Positions 1 to 12,528 of a stretch of 12,531 nt of DNA are shown in pieces. Position 1 is the stretch's first letter. Every line of letters begins with the position of its first letter. The notes under the pieces were generated by a model. That model was not told the origin of the DNA and did no database searches. It worked only from the letters and a program-made list of their open reading frames with translations. This stretch comes from Monoraphidium neglectum. Taxonomy: Eukaryota; Chlorophyta; Chlorophyceae; Sphaeropleales; Selenastraceae. A program made the translations under genes and the position numbers. The DNA lies in assembly GCF_000611645.1 (NCBI RefSeq), contig NW_014012130.1:1964-14494 (forward strand). The letters run 5' to 3'.

Positions 1-3000
1 CCGCCGCTGAGGTGCCCCCCTGGGCTCATGGGGACCGGGGGAAGGGGGCCGGACCCGTTCCCGAAAAACACCGCCGCCCCGCGCGACCCCAACGCGCCGC
101 TGAGCCCGTAGGGCGCCGAGCCCCCAGTGCCGCCCGCCCGGCCCCCGGCCGCCGCCGCCGCACGCCCGTTGCTGCCCCAGCCTCCGCCGTCGGGCCGGAG
201 TGGGAGCTCGAGCAGCTGCGGGCCAGCTGCCGGCATCGAGTAATCCACATTGGGGGCGCTGAAAAGGCTGGTCCCCCCCAAGGGACCGACAAGCTGCCCG
301 TCCGTGCCGCCGCCGCCGCCCCCGCCGCCGCCAAACGCGCCGTCCCGCCAGCCGTCGCTGTAGCCGCCGCTGCCGCCGCGGCCCGCGCCCAACTTACCGT
401 CTTTTCTTGGCAGCAGGTGCCCCGCCGACGCCGATGCGGCCCGGCGCCGCTGCAGCGCGACGGCGGCGAGCAGCAGCAGCATCGCCGCCGCGCTCGCACC
501 AACGGCGACGCCCGCAATCTGCGCGGCGCGCAGCGGCGCGGCGTGCGGCGACGCGCCGGCGCCCAGGGCGGCGCCGGTCGTGTTGCAGACGTCCCAGTGC
601 CAGTCGTCCCCGTTCCCGGCCGGCACGCCGGTGCAGGTTGACCGGTCGATGGTGCACCACGGCACGTTCACTCTGTTGGCGATGTTGGCAAAAGGCGAGG
701 GGGCCGTTGGGGCCCCCGGCGGCGAGTCGAAGCGGAGGGGCAGAGCCCTGCAGGGCGGGCGCGCGGGGGGCGGCGGCGGGCGGGCGGCGGCCCTGAGGCC
801 CCGGCAGCTGCCTTCGGATATGAAACAAACCCTCCCTCACACGCCCGGCGCGTTTGGGCGCGGCGTGGGCTCGCGGGAGGGGGTGGGTGCGGGGGGGCCC
901 CATGGAGTTGACCAGTTTGACCCACCTGTGCTGCCAATGGGGTGCGACGGCGCAGACGCCCCAGTGTAGGTGCGAGCTGTTGTCATACCACTCCCCCTGT
1001 GTGGAGTCGAGGCGGCGCCGGGGGCGCGGTATGCGGCGTGGGCGGGGGCGAAGATCGGACGGGCCTGGGCGCTTGCGGCCCGGGCGGAGCCCTGTCGCTG
1101 CACTGCCGCCGCAGGCCGCGCAGCGGTCGGCGGTCAGCAAGCCGCCGCGCGCCGCGCAGGTGGCGAGACAAGCAGAGGCGCCCGCGCGGCCGCCGGGCTG
1201 ATGGCGACGGACGCGTCAAGGAGCGGTGCACTGGCGGAGGGCCAGCTTCATGCGTGCGCTCGCGCCGCGCGCTGACCTGGCAGAGGCAGCCCGCCGCCGT
1301 GCGCTGCCTGACCTCCCCGCAGTAGTCAAAGTAGATCATCTTGCTGCCCGCGCCCGTGCCCGCCGTGTACGTCGCAAAATAGCTGTCGCAGGGGAGGGGC
1401 AAACCAGGGACACCAAAGTTATGTCAGCGAGCGCGCGACGCGCGGGCACGGCGTGTGCATGGGTCCCGGTTGAAACCAAGGGGGGCCGACCAGGAGATTC
1501 GAGCCCGCGGGGGCCGAATGGGGCGCCCCGCGGCACTGCGCGGGCGGCCCGCGTCGCCAGGCGCCCCTCGGGCCCGCCCGCCTCGCCCCGCCCGCAGCGC
1601 GCGCACCTGGGGCACTCCCTGGGGTCGACCGGGCACCACGCCCCGCGCGTCAGGTGCGTCGGGTCCGGGTCCGCGCAGCCGATGTAGCTGCCGTTCGGCG
1701 CCCCCGTCACCAGGTCAAAGTAAGTCCAGGACCACGGACTGCACTTGCAGCCGGACTGCGTCGTCGAGATGTAGCCGCCGAGCGCCGCGACGCCCTCGCG
1801 CCGCGCGAACGCGTAGGCGGGCGTGTCGGGGATCGGCGGCAGGCCGCCGGCGGCGGCGCGGTCGAGAGGCAGCAGGCGCTCGCGTACCGCCTGGTAGGCC
1901 GTATTGGAAGTGCAATAGTCAAAGTCGCGGCTGTAGGTCGGCACGTCCGAGGCCTTGGGGTTGTTGCTGCACGTCTTCGCCACCGTCTCGCACCACGGCC
2001 CGCCCGCGGCGCTGCCGTCGGGGTTGGGCGCGTCGGCGCACTTGCCGCCGATGATCACGCCGCTCGAGTTGTGGTAGGGCTTTCCGTGCATGGCGTTGGT
2101 GCCCGGCAGCTCCCACACGGCTTTGCACAGGCAGCCGAGGTTTGTCACGTCGCGGCTGGTGGTGCAGTAGTCGTAGTACCTGCGGCGGCGGCGGGCCGCA
2201 GCGGCGCGGCGGGCGGCGGGGCGGGCGGCGGCTCGGTCGAGGCGCGGCCGGGATGGCGGAGCGCCGCTGTTTGCCAAATGCAGCCGGTTTCGTGCGCTGC
2301 ACGCGCGGCGGGGCCCCGCGCCTGGCTTGGTGGCCGGGTATGCCCATGTGTGAAAGGGGGGAGGGTAGGGCAAGCGGGCTGCCCCAGCAAACTGAGATGA
2401 GGCGCCACTCACAGTTGGCCTTCGGATGAGCCGGTCCTGTTGGAAGATGGGTAGACGCCCTGATACCCATTGCAGCTGTGATCCTTGATATCGACCAGGC
2501 ACCTGCGGTGGGTGCGGCCGCGGGGCGCGTGCAAGGCGAGGGTCTCGGCGGCACGCGCGTGGCGCTTGGGGCGGCGCAACCGCGGCGGCGGCGGCGGCGG
2601 CGGGCGGAGTGCGAGTCGCGCGGCCCGGGCACGGCGGGCCGATGTGGACGCGGGCCGGCGTGGATGTATGAAGAGCGAGAGAGGCAGCACGCTGGGGCTG
2701 GTGTTGGGCGCCGCTGGCCCCTGCTAGCCTTTGCGATGCCAACCGCTCCGCGTCCAAGCCCCCGCCTGCAGGCTATCTGGCAGCCCCGCGCGTGCGGCGC
2801 GTCGCCCCGCCGCTGCTGCAAACCAGCAAGCAAAGGCAGCGCCGCCAGCCCAGCCGCAGATTTCCACTCGCCGTCAGCCGGGCGGCCGGCCGCGGGCCGC
2901 CGCCGCCGCGCCTCCGAAAATGGAGGGCGCGAGCATGGCTACTTCCGCCCCGCTCACCAGGGCAGCACGTCGCCGTCCGGGTTGGCGCAACCGCGGAACG

Positions 3001-3370
3001 TCTTTGGGGTCCCGTTCACCTCGATACTCCACTCATCGAGGCACGGGCTGCCGGGGCGGTGGCGGGCGGCGCGGGCGCGGGTGTGAAGGGGGGCGTGCGC
3101 GCCCCGAGGAGCTGTGGCGGCGGGGCGGCGGGCGCGCGGAAGGACATGCACGCGTGCGCGCCTGGCGCCCCACTGCTGTCATCGACCCGGATGCCATTCG
3201 CCTCACCATCCCATGACGAGCTGCACGGGCACAGCCGCCTGGCGCAGCGCCCGAGGCATTCGCTGCAATGCCACAGGCGCTGGGACCGCCGCTGCATGGC
3301 CATACCGCTGCGCGTGCGCCACCAGCAGCACCCATGCCAGCCACAGCTTGGCTTCGAGCCTAAGAGGCAT
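1..3370 (-). CDS. Type I membrane protein with four six-cysteine (kringle/FN2-like) modules; 3' end outside window
   Basis: Exons (minus strand): 3370-3207, 3047-2958, 2502-2413, 2179-1607, 1382-1277, 996-926 and 747 to beyond 1. Every junction is GT/AG and the phases (2,2,2,2,0,2) agree, giving at least 613 residues. The ATG at 3370 is chosen because an in-frame TGA lies upstream and the first residues form a signal peptide (hydrophobic core LWLAWVLLVA, likely cut after AHA). Residues 55-419 hold four copies of GCxC-x3-W...GxC...PWC...C...(Y/F)DYC, with five N-glycosylation sequons (N106, N152, N277, N347, N420). Residues 441-463 form a membrane helix followed by RRR, then a Gly-rich cytoplasmic tail with no stop before the window edge. 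The cysteine pattern and C-x-NPDGD...PWC motif resemble kringle or fibronectin type II modules, which bind ligands or matrix; this is likeness, not a family match. Tail function is unknown; a downstream kinase domain, as in many algal receptor-like proteins, is possible but not seen. Exon structure is well supported, function is not. Confidence 0.8.
453..521 (-). other. Transmembrane helix of the six-cysteine-module protein
   Basis: This stretch encodes residues 441-463, an uninterrupted Ala/Val/Leu/Ile segment with a run of Leu, followed directly by RRR (465-467). With the N-terminal signal peptide this predicts a type I topology: cysteine modules outside, Gly-rich tail inside. A consensus-like splice donor (GTAAGTT) lies at 397-391, but reading through it stays open to the window edge, so whether it is used cannot be decided here. 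Confidence 0.8.
585..3209 (-). repeat. Four tandem six-cysteine modules in the ectodomain (split by introns)
   Basis: In the spliced protein the cysteines are: module 1 C55, C57, C75, C86, C95, C120; module 2 C131, C133, C162, C178, C185, C204; module 3 C259, C261, C283, C297, C304, C327; module 4 C338, C340, C356, C396, C403, C419. A Trp follows the C-x-C pair in each (W61, W137, W264/W266, W344). The fourth Cys is preceded by Trp in modules 2, 3 and 4 (W177, W295-297 region, W395) and by W85 in module 1. The sixth Cys ends YYDYC, FDYC, YFDYC or HWDVC. No other cysteine falls in residues 55-419. Modules 2 and 3 are joined by a 54-residue Ala/Pro/Arg-rich linker, while modules 1-2 and 3-4 are nearly contiguous. 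The regularity is itself good evidence that the splice model is right. Confidence 0.82.
2583..2603. repeat. (CGG)7 microsatellite in an intron
   Basis: Seven uninterrupted CGG units lie inside the 455-nt second intron (2503-2957) of the six-cysteine-module gene. Nothing else in this intron suggests a gene. Confidence 0.9.
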
Positions 3371-3380
3371 ACGGAACCAT
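3360..3380 (-). promoter_or_regulatory. Short upstream ORF overlapping the start codon of the six-cysteine-module gene
   Basis: An ATG at 3380 opens a six-codon frame that ends with TAG at 3362-3360, overlapping the proposed start ATG at 3370 in another frame. If the transcript begins upstream, this ORF would compete with the main start. The transcription start is not known, so a regulatory role is inference. Confidence 0.3.
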
Positions 3381-5040
3381 GGAAGGTCACAGTGCCACAG
3401 CTCTCATCACCGGCAAGATCGATCAAGGAAGGTGGCCACCTCAGAGCGGCAACCGGAGCCACCCGCAGAGCATCCGGGTTCTATCCTCAGCTGCTACCAA
3501 AGCTGTCAGAGCTGCCAACGTCCGGGGCGATGATGGCGGTGTGGCTTCGCTGGTGCGGAGTCTGCTCGCCGGGTTTTGAGGAAGTGGCAGCACAACACGA
3601 AATACGGTTGTGATAATGGCGTGGCATTGAACATCAAGCCTTGCCATGCCTGGCCATCCATCTAGAATGAGGACCACCACCACCATTGGGTGGGTGCCGC
3701 CGTTGTGCGTTGTCACTCGGCCATGATACCCACGCACTGCGCCGCGCCCCTCGTTGCTGCGTGTCCTTGTGACGGCTGCTGATGGTCGAGTTTGAATGTG
3801 ACAGATGAACTTGCATGACACATTCGCGGGGCTGCGCAAAGGGACGGCCGGTTCTTGCGTGCGTTGCTCAGTACGGTAGTAGTTGGAGGCCTCACTCGAC
3901 CCTCCTACTGGTTCGCAGTGCCGGGCGCACGGGGACCCGCATCTATTGCACGGTGGCGAGCGTGGTTGCATGTCGCAGTGCATTTCAAAGGCCGTCCCAT
4001 CGGCGTCATTCAGCCGGTGCCGCCTCACTTGACCCTGCCAGCCGCTCGCGTGAGGTCGGCTTTTTCAGAGGCCTACCACCTCAAATCAGCTAGACGGGGC
4101 CGCCAGCCATCCGCAGGCCTCCCTGCCCCAATCCATCGCGCCCAATCCAACGCGCCGTGCGGGTGCCACACCGCCCACTACCCAGCCTCTTACTTGTGAG
4201 CTGCCGCCCGATGCGACAAGGGCAGCAGGGAACCAGCTGAACGTCGGCCCCAGCTTGTATGCAGCATAGCAGTGGCCTGCAGTGGCTTGACACCCTTGCG
4301 AGACGTGCCTGGCAAACGGCTTCGTATGGCCCCTGGAGAATGCTTCACCCTGCACGTCATATTTATCTTTGCATGATGTTGTTGTTGATGTGGGTTGGCT
4401 GGCTCTTGTTCCGATCCTTGTGACAACCAGAAAGTGACGCCCTGTGAGGCTTGTGTTGCACGAGAGGGTTGGAGGGGCGGGTGCTCAAACGCCGGAACAG
4501 CACACACTAAAAACACATCAGCAGGCACCCAGCAAAGAATGTGTCCGGCCTTGTGAAACAATCGGGCAGGCAGGCGACAGGCAAGGCGCTTCATGGATAC
4601 GTGACCACAGTACTGTACTTGGAGGCGCTCGCCAGGGCACGCGAGTAATGCTGAAAAGGTGCCTCCGACGAGGGTTTGTTTGGGGGCTTGGCAGAACCCG
4701 ATGTTCGGTGCTGGTCAGTCGGCAGCATATGCCATTCAGTGAAGAGGTGGCACATTCAGCGCAGCCTGTGCTGATTGTGGCACCAGTGCCTCAGGTTCCG
4801 CCAGGGTTGCTGAGCCGGGTGCGTGGCTAACGCCTCGCGCTGAGGTGCGTGGCTAACGCCTCGCACGCAAAGAGCTGCAAGACCCTGCAGTGCAGCCGGT
4901 CAATATGCGAAATGTGTGCATCCAAGCAGAAAGCACAGTTTCACGTTGCGAGACAGCGACCCCCTTTGTCATTGCTGCAAAATGCCACCGCCCAGCCCGC
5001 CGATCGTGGTCTGGGCTCCAGCCCGGGGCCCCAAGCCGCA
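3371..5040. other. Intergenic region: 3' flank of the zinc-finger gene and 5' flank of the membrane-protein gene
   Basis: This 1.67-kb stretch is visibly less GC-rich than the genes around it. Open frames here (for example minus 4028-3441) have no recognisable domain, no signal peptide and no splice chain, and read as chance ORFs. It must hold the zinc-finger gene's 3' UTR and the promoter of the membrane-protein gene. I found no TGTAA (the usual green-algal polyadenylation signal) on the minus strand, so the 3' end cannot be placed. Confidence 0.6.
4809..4864. repeat. Two-copy direct tandem repeat, period 26-30 bp
   Basis: GCTGAG plus a 20-bp core (GTGCGTGGCTAACGCCTCGC) occurs at 4809-4838 and again at 4839-4864. 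The first copy has four extra bases between the two parts. The core copies are identical, suggesting a recent duplication. It lies about 180 bp beyond the stop codon of the zinc-finger gene, probably in its 3' UTR. Confidence 0.9.
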
Positions 5041-8145
<3,105 letters not shown>

Positions 8146-8970
8146 TAGTCGTTAGATCAGAATCCAATGCATCTTTGAGAGCAATCTGACAAATTCGCAG
8201 AGCTTCCACGGGTTCTCACACACGCCATTCGTTGCGGTGATTGCTTGACTGCCCGATGCGGGCTGTTCGCGCTTTGTTCCAACTTGAATGGTTTCACGTG
8301 GGTAGAACTGTGAAAACAGGTCACTAACAGGCCGTGCCAGTGGTCGGCGAAGGCCGATCCGCAGGCGCAGCTGCGCGTCAGGGGTGGGGGCGTGTTATGA
8401 ACCAGGTTGCGGCCTTGTTCACGACTTGCAGCCGGGAGCAGCGTGGTTGGTCATTACCAGTCCCTATGCCACCCTCTTTGCGCTGCGCTGTTGTACATAA
8501 TCATACAGCACGTCATACAATACAGTCCCCTGGCCTTAAGGTCAAACTCATCAACAACTTGTCTCGACAGCTGAGTTTGCACACGTGCCCTGGCAGCCAG
8601 TGGAAAGGTGGGGAATGGCAGCGTCTCAGCCCATGCCAGGTGGCACGAGCGTTGCACGTGTACCGCATGTGCCGTCGAGCATATTGCAAGGAGGCTCAAG
8701 CATGATGTTCCAGGGAAGCTGGATGAGCGTTACTATACCACGGTATTGCCATGCCTATGAAATGTGAGGTCGAAGAGAAACAAGGCAGCTGCCTGTTATC
8801 GGTAGAACAAGCTGCTCTATGTGCTTGTCAGCAGCATGTGACCAGTGCCAGCCCTCACGCGCTGCTGCCCAGCTTGCCACTACCCAACGCAGTGGCCACA
8901 AAATCCGCCTTCCCAATGCCACAGCGAGCGCACCGCCGAAGCGCCATCAACCCAGCAGCCGCCTCTGGCG
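8146..8970. promoter_or_regulatory. Intergenic region between RPE (3' side) and the zinc-finger gene (5' side)
   Basis: This 825-bp region holds no supported gene on either strand; the plus-strand frame 8334-8705 has no recognisable domain. It contains three CACGTG palindromes, at 8295-8300, 8582-8587 and 8655-8660. CACGTG is the plant G-box core bound by bZIP and bHLH factors, but it is only six bases and function is unproven. No TATA box or TGTAA polyadenylation signal could be placed with confidence. Confidence 0.4.
8152..8228 (-). promoter_or_regulatory. Two upstream ORFs in the 5' leader of the zinc-finger gene
   Basis: An ATG at 8228 opens a 23-codon frame ending TGA at 8159-8157. An ATG at 8172 opens a six-codon frame ending TAA at 8154-8152. 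Both stop just before the main ATG at 8145 and neither is in frame with it. If the mRNA starts above 8228, both would be scanned before the main start and could lower its translation. The transcription start is unknown. Confidence 0.35.
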
Positions 8971-10895
8971 TCACTGCACAGCGCCTACAGCTGCAGCCCT
9001 CTCCACGCTAGAGCGCAGCGTGGCGATCACCTCCCCTGGCCTCTCTGCGCCAAACACCGCGCTGCCAGCGACGATGACATTCGCGCCCGCCGCCGCAACT
9101 GCGTCGATAGTCGAAGGGCCCACGCCGCCATCCACCTGCGGGATACATGGTTGAATCCGTGGTCGATGTGCATGCATGCACGATCGCAGGCTAGACCAAT
9201 GGCTGGCAGATGCATGCGTCCACCATGCTGGGCCCATGTAGCCGCATGCACGGCCCATGTTGCAAGAACCAACGCGCATGCGCACCCATGCACGCCAAAG
9301 ACCCCATGCGGCCTGCTGCCACACAGCATTTGAAGTCCGAAGGCCACTCTGTGCTGCTGAGTAGCACAACGCACCTCAATGTGCAGGCCGGGGAACTTGG
9401 CCCGCAGCGGCGCGCATTTGCTGACTGCGTCCTCCATAAACTTCTGGCCCCCAAAGCCGGGGTTGACAGTCAGGACCAGCACCTGTGCCAGGCAACACAA
9501 AGGCCATGATTCGGTGCTTCAAATGGCGGCGTCATGCATGGCACGCAACTGCAGCGAGGTGTGCCTACGCTTGGCTCCGCCATGGAGAGGCGGCAGCATC
9601 GTTGCGTCCACACACCCAGCCAGGAGCTGCAGCTGGCAAGCTGGATCAAGGTGCCGCCTTGGATTCGCAGCGTGAGCGCCCCAAAGTGGCGCACCAAGTC
9701 CAGCAGCCCGGCCTCGATGTAGGGGAACACCAGCTCCGCCGGTGTCGAAGGCTTCAGCGCCACGCCGGCCTGTAGAAGCGCGCGGCCGGCATATGCCCCT
9801 GTTGACATGCTGCCGCGCCTAGTTCAACCGCCGGCATAATCATCAAGTGCACGCATGCATGCAGATGCATGTGGAGGCACTCCGCAGCGTCCATGCAACG
9901 CACCTGCATGCCGGCGGCTCGCACCGCCTTTGCCAGGTCGGCGACTGCAGGGTGTGCTGAGCTGGCGCTCAGGTCGGCCACGTCGGCAACCGCCTCCAAA
10001 TGGAACGTGAACATGTCAGCTCCCGCCTTTGCAAAGTCCTGGGGGTTGTGGCATATTCTGGCGCGCATGAAACAGGTAGCTTTGAATGCGTAAGAGGGCG
10101 GCTTGGCCGAGGCGGGGCGGGCGGCTCCTGCTGTGCCCAAGGCGCCAGGAAACGGCAGCCCCCCCCCCCCCGACCTGCTCCTCTGCTGCAGCAGCGCGGG
10201 CCCAGCACGTGCGACGCACGCCGCGACCCACACCTGCACCCAGGCGGCGGGGTCTGACACCATGAGGTGGCAGTCGAAGAAGGCCTTGGAGTGCTTGCGC
10301 AGGCACGCCACCACAGGCGCACCCAGTGTCAGGTTGGGGACAAAGTGGCCGTCCTGGTGGGTTCAGTGAGGGTAAAAGAAGGCAGGGAGGAGGCGTCCAG
10401 GCTTCGCAATTCGCTTGCCACAGCGGTGTGTGCACCCCACGAGCTGGTTGTAGCTTGCCATGCAAAAGGCAAGAAGGGGTGTGCGCTGTCCCACAAAAGA
10501 GATCCGCCGCATGCACAGCCGTGCTTTCAGCACGATTTGCAAGCTGTGAATCAGCAGCAGGTAGGGTGTGAAGCAAGCTACTGCGTTCGTGGTGGAGCTG
10601 CCTGCCGCCGCTGCTTGGCTGCCACAAGCCCCCTGTACGCTACCGCTGATGCCGCCGCGCGCAAAGAGCAGCAGCTGGATCAGCGCCGCACCATGACATC
10701 GATGTGCAGCCAATCGGCCCCCAGATCCACGATTCGCTTGCACTCATCCGCCAGGGTGGCAAAGTCTGCCGACAGGATCGACGGCGAGATCAGCGCTGCA
10801 GGGCGGTCGCGACCAGCCGGCAGGGCGTCCAGTGGAGCGGCAGCCGCGCACGCGCCATTGCCGTTTGCGGCAAGGGACTCCGTGACGGAGGCCAT
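8971..10895 (-). CDS. RPE: Ribulose-phosphate 3-epimerase, cytosolic type
   Basis: The enzyme interconverts D-ribulose 5-phosphate and D-xylulose 5-phosphate (EC 5.1.3.1) in the pentose phosphate pathway. Exons: 10895-10692, 10353-10234, 10038-9904, 9769-9695, 9482-9375, 9135-8971. All five introns are phase 0 and the product is 268 residues. It is a (beta/alpha)8 barrel: [10 protein letters not shown] at 36-45, metal/catalytic residues His64 and Asp66 ([14 protein letters not shown]), His97 (DCHLMV), Asp216 (VDGGVGPST), and the phosphate loop NPGFGGQKF at 185-193. GHFVPNL, CHLMV and VDGG favour the eukaryotic cytosolic form over the plastid form of the Calvin cycle. The ATG at 10895 is chosen because the frame above it meets a TAG without another ATG. 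Length is a little over the usual 225 or so because of a 34-residue Ala-rich N-terminal extension; this contains acidic residues and does not look like a good transit peptide, so cytosolic location is inferred. Confidence 0.95.
9168..9181. repeat. 14-bp palindrome in a CATGCA-rich RPE intron
   Basis: GTGCATGCATGCAC is a perfect palindrome inside intron 5 of RPE (9136-9374), which also has many scattered GCATG/CATGC copies. Intron 3 (9770-9903) shares the same CATGCATGCA core near 9850-9860. No function is known. Confidence 0.7.
10159..10171. repeat. C13 homopolymer in RPE intron 2
   Basis: Thirteen consecutive C on the plus strand (G on the coding strand) lie within the intron 10039-10233. 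Its length could be affected by sequencing error, with no effect on the protein. Confidence 0.9.
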
Positions 10896-10960
10896 CACGA
10901 AAACAGGCACCCCTGGAGCTAAGCACGGGGTGTAGCTGTGAATGGATGCAAACTACACTT

Positions 10961-11020
10961 CACGTGCGCCCGCCGAGCCGATCTGTGAATTGAATGTTTT
11001 GAAAGCGCCGTATACAAATA
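10961..11020 (-). promoter_or_regulatory. Candidate RPE promoter elements (G-box and AT-rich TATA-like site)
   Basis: A CACGTG palindrome at 10961-10966 lies 66 bp upstream of the RPE start codon. An AT-rich TATTTGTATA (minus strand, 11020-11011) lies about 116-125 bp upstream. The arrangement suits a short core promoter, but neither is proved and such short motifs also occur by chance. Confidence 0.3.
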
Positions 11021-11676
11021 ATTTGCCTAAACTGCAGCGAACAAGCATACACAGCCCAGAAAATGCCCAGCTGGTTGCATGCCGACGCAGTGCGGTAATA
11101 TTCAGTCGTGCGGCGCGACGTCATCGCTGCCCCCCCTTGAGCCTTGCCGCAGTCCCCAGCAGTCTTGAAATGCGCTCCACAGCCGCATGCCAGCGAGTTG
11201 TACCATAAATGATGAAAGACTGGAGGCATGCCACGATATCAAAAAGCTCGGAATACACGACGACTGTGGTCACAGGCAGGGCGCAAAAGCAGTGGCGAGC
11301 TTGGCGCAAACCTGCCGTCATGCCGGGGTGCCCATCGGGTCGGTCTCACGCTGCTGCTGTACTGCATGTCATTGAGCTGGCCCACGGTGCCTCGCCAATA
11401 GCAATTTAAAGCAGTGACCCTGAGCCTGCAGATCGTGTGCTGCCATCCCCCGCGCCGCTCCTGCCGAGGTCGAACCAGCCGAGCCCCGGCGCCGTGTTGA
11501 CAGGTCAGCAGCACTGCAGCCAGGTCTCCCCGCGCGACGCACGAGTCGGCGTGAAATGGCCGTCGTGAATGCAGTTGGTTACTCATATCAATGCGTCCCC
11601 TGCTGGGCCCACGGACACCGGCACCTGGGCGCCGCGTGGCATTCCATGTTTCGGCTGGGGCCTTGGCCTAGCTTTG

Positions 11677-11694
11677 GTGTGTGTGTGTGTGTGT
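11677..11694. repeat. (GT)9 microsatellite
   Basis: Nine uninterrupted GT units on the plus strand in the intergenic region upstream of RPE. Probably length-variable between strains. Confidence 0.95.
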
Positions 11695-12269
11695 GGTTGG
11701 GTATTTGGGACCAGACTCATTGTAGGGTCCGGCCCGTCAGGATCAAGACAGGCAAGCATCGCGCACGCATCGCGGGCGCGACGCACAAGAGGAGCGCCTC
11801 TGGCGCCGCCTCTGCGCGGAGCTGCCCCGCGCGGCGCAGCGCTGTACAGGGAGGACAAGGCTATAAAGCAAAAAGCAAAGGGGGGCGCTGGCAAGGAGGG
11901 GCGCCCAGCGTGTAGCTTGGTAGTAAAAGAAGCGCGCTCGCAGGTGGGCGGCCAGCACGACAAGAGGCGCGCGCGGTGCTGCGGCGAGCCGCCGTGCTCC
12001 GTTGATGCGAGGGGCCGGTTGTGCGTGCACCCAATATCAAGGCCGCCCGCCTGTCGGTGGGGCCGCGAGTGGAGCGGCGTCGGCGAGGGGGTGGCGCTTC
12101 GGCGCCGTTTCGACCGGCAGCGCCCCCGCGTCGCCGGCGGCTGCGTGCCGCTGGCGCTGGCAGGTCGGCCTTAGGAGGGGTAGCCCCGTGGTAGCTCAGG
12201 CAAATGCAGTAGGCGGCAGGGCAGGCCCCAAACCTGCCGCCGCGACGCGGCATGTGGTAAACAGGCGGC

Positions 12270-12491
12270 TCACGGCACGCGTGCGGCTCCGCGGCGCTCG
12301 AGAGGTGGGGTGTCTGGGGCGCTGGGCGCGCGCGCATGGCACAAAGGGGTCAAGGAAGTGGACGAGGTGAGGCGGCGCCCCGCGGGCGCCGCGCGCACGT
12401 GCACGCAGCGGGCAGCACGAGCTGAGGCTGTGCTTGCCCAGGCGGGGGCTGCCAGCCTCTGCCTTCCGAAACAGCGCGAGCGACTAGACAT
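12270..12491 (-). CDS. Weak candidate first exon with transit-peptide-like N-terminus
   Basis: An ATG at 12491 opens a 73-codon frame ending at 12270. Its first 40 residues are rich in Arg, Ala and Ser with no acidic residue, and include VHVRAA, similar to the end of many green-algal chloroplast transit peptides. A possible donor (GTGCGC) follows TGCGTGCAC near 12398. No downstream exon was found that continues it in phase, and high GC makes Arg/Ala-rich frames common. It is listed as a possibility only. Confidence 0.15.
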   Translation of the reverse strand: MSSRSRCFGRQRLAAPAWASTASARAARCVHVRAAPAGRRLTSSTSLTPLCHARAPSAPDTPPLERRGAARVP

Positions 12492-12513
12492 GTCTGAGGC
12501 GTAGAGAAAGTGC

Positions 12514-12528
12514 GGGGGGGGGGGGGGG
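12514..12528. repeat. G15 homopolymer at the right edge
   Basis: Fifteen consecutive G end three bases before the window edge. Such runs often cause assembly breaks or length errors, so sequence right at this edge is less reliable. Confidence 0.9.

Noticed and set aside
1430..1520. Possible tRNA suggested by a GATTCGAGCC B-box-like string near 1497
   Set aside because: No A box or foldable acceptor/D/anticodon arms at the right distance on either strand, and it lies inside an intron.
1336..2757. Single 473-codon minus-strand frame as one continuous gene
   Set aside because: Only its middle (2179-1607) carries the cysteine modules; the ends read through introns with clear GT/AG borders, and splicing restores the module pattern.
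3441..4028. Minus-strand 195-codon frame as a gene
   Set aside because: No motif, no signal peptide, mixed composition, and it overlaps the likely promoter of the membrane-protein gene.
10908..10910. GTG as start codon of RPE
   Set aside because: Nuclear eukaryotic genes start at ATG almost always, and an ATG follows five codons later at 10895 in the same frame.
11569..12174. Plus-strand 201-codon frame
   Set aside because: It translates the (GT)9 repeat and GC-rich low-complexity DNA; no recognisable domain or splice pattern.
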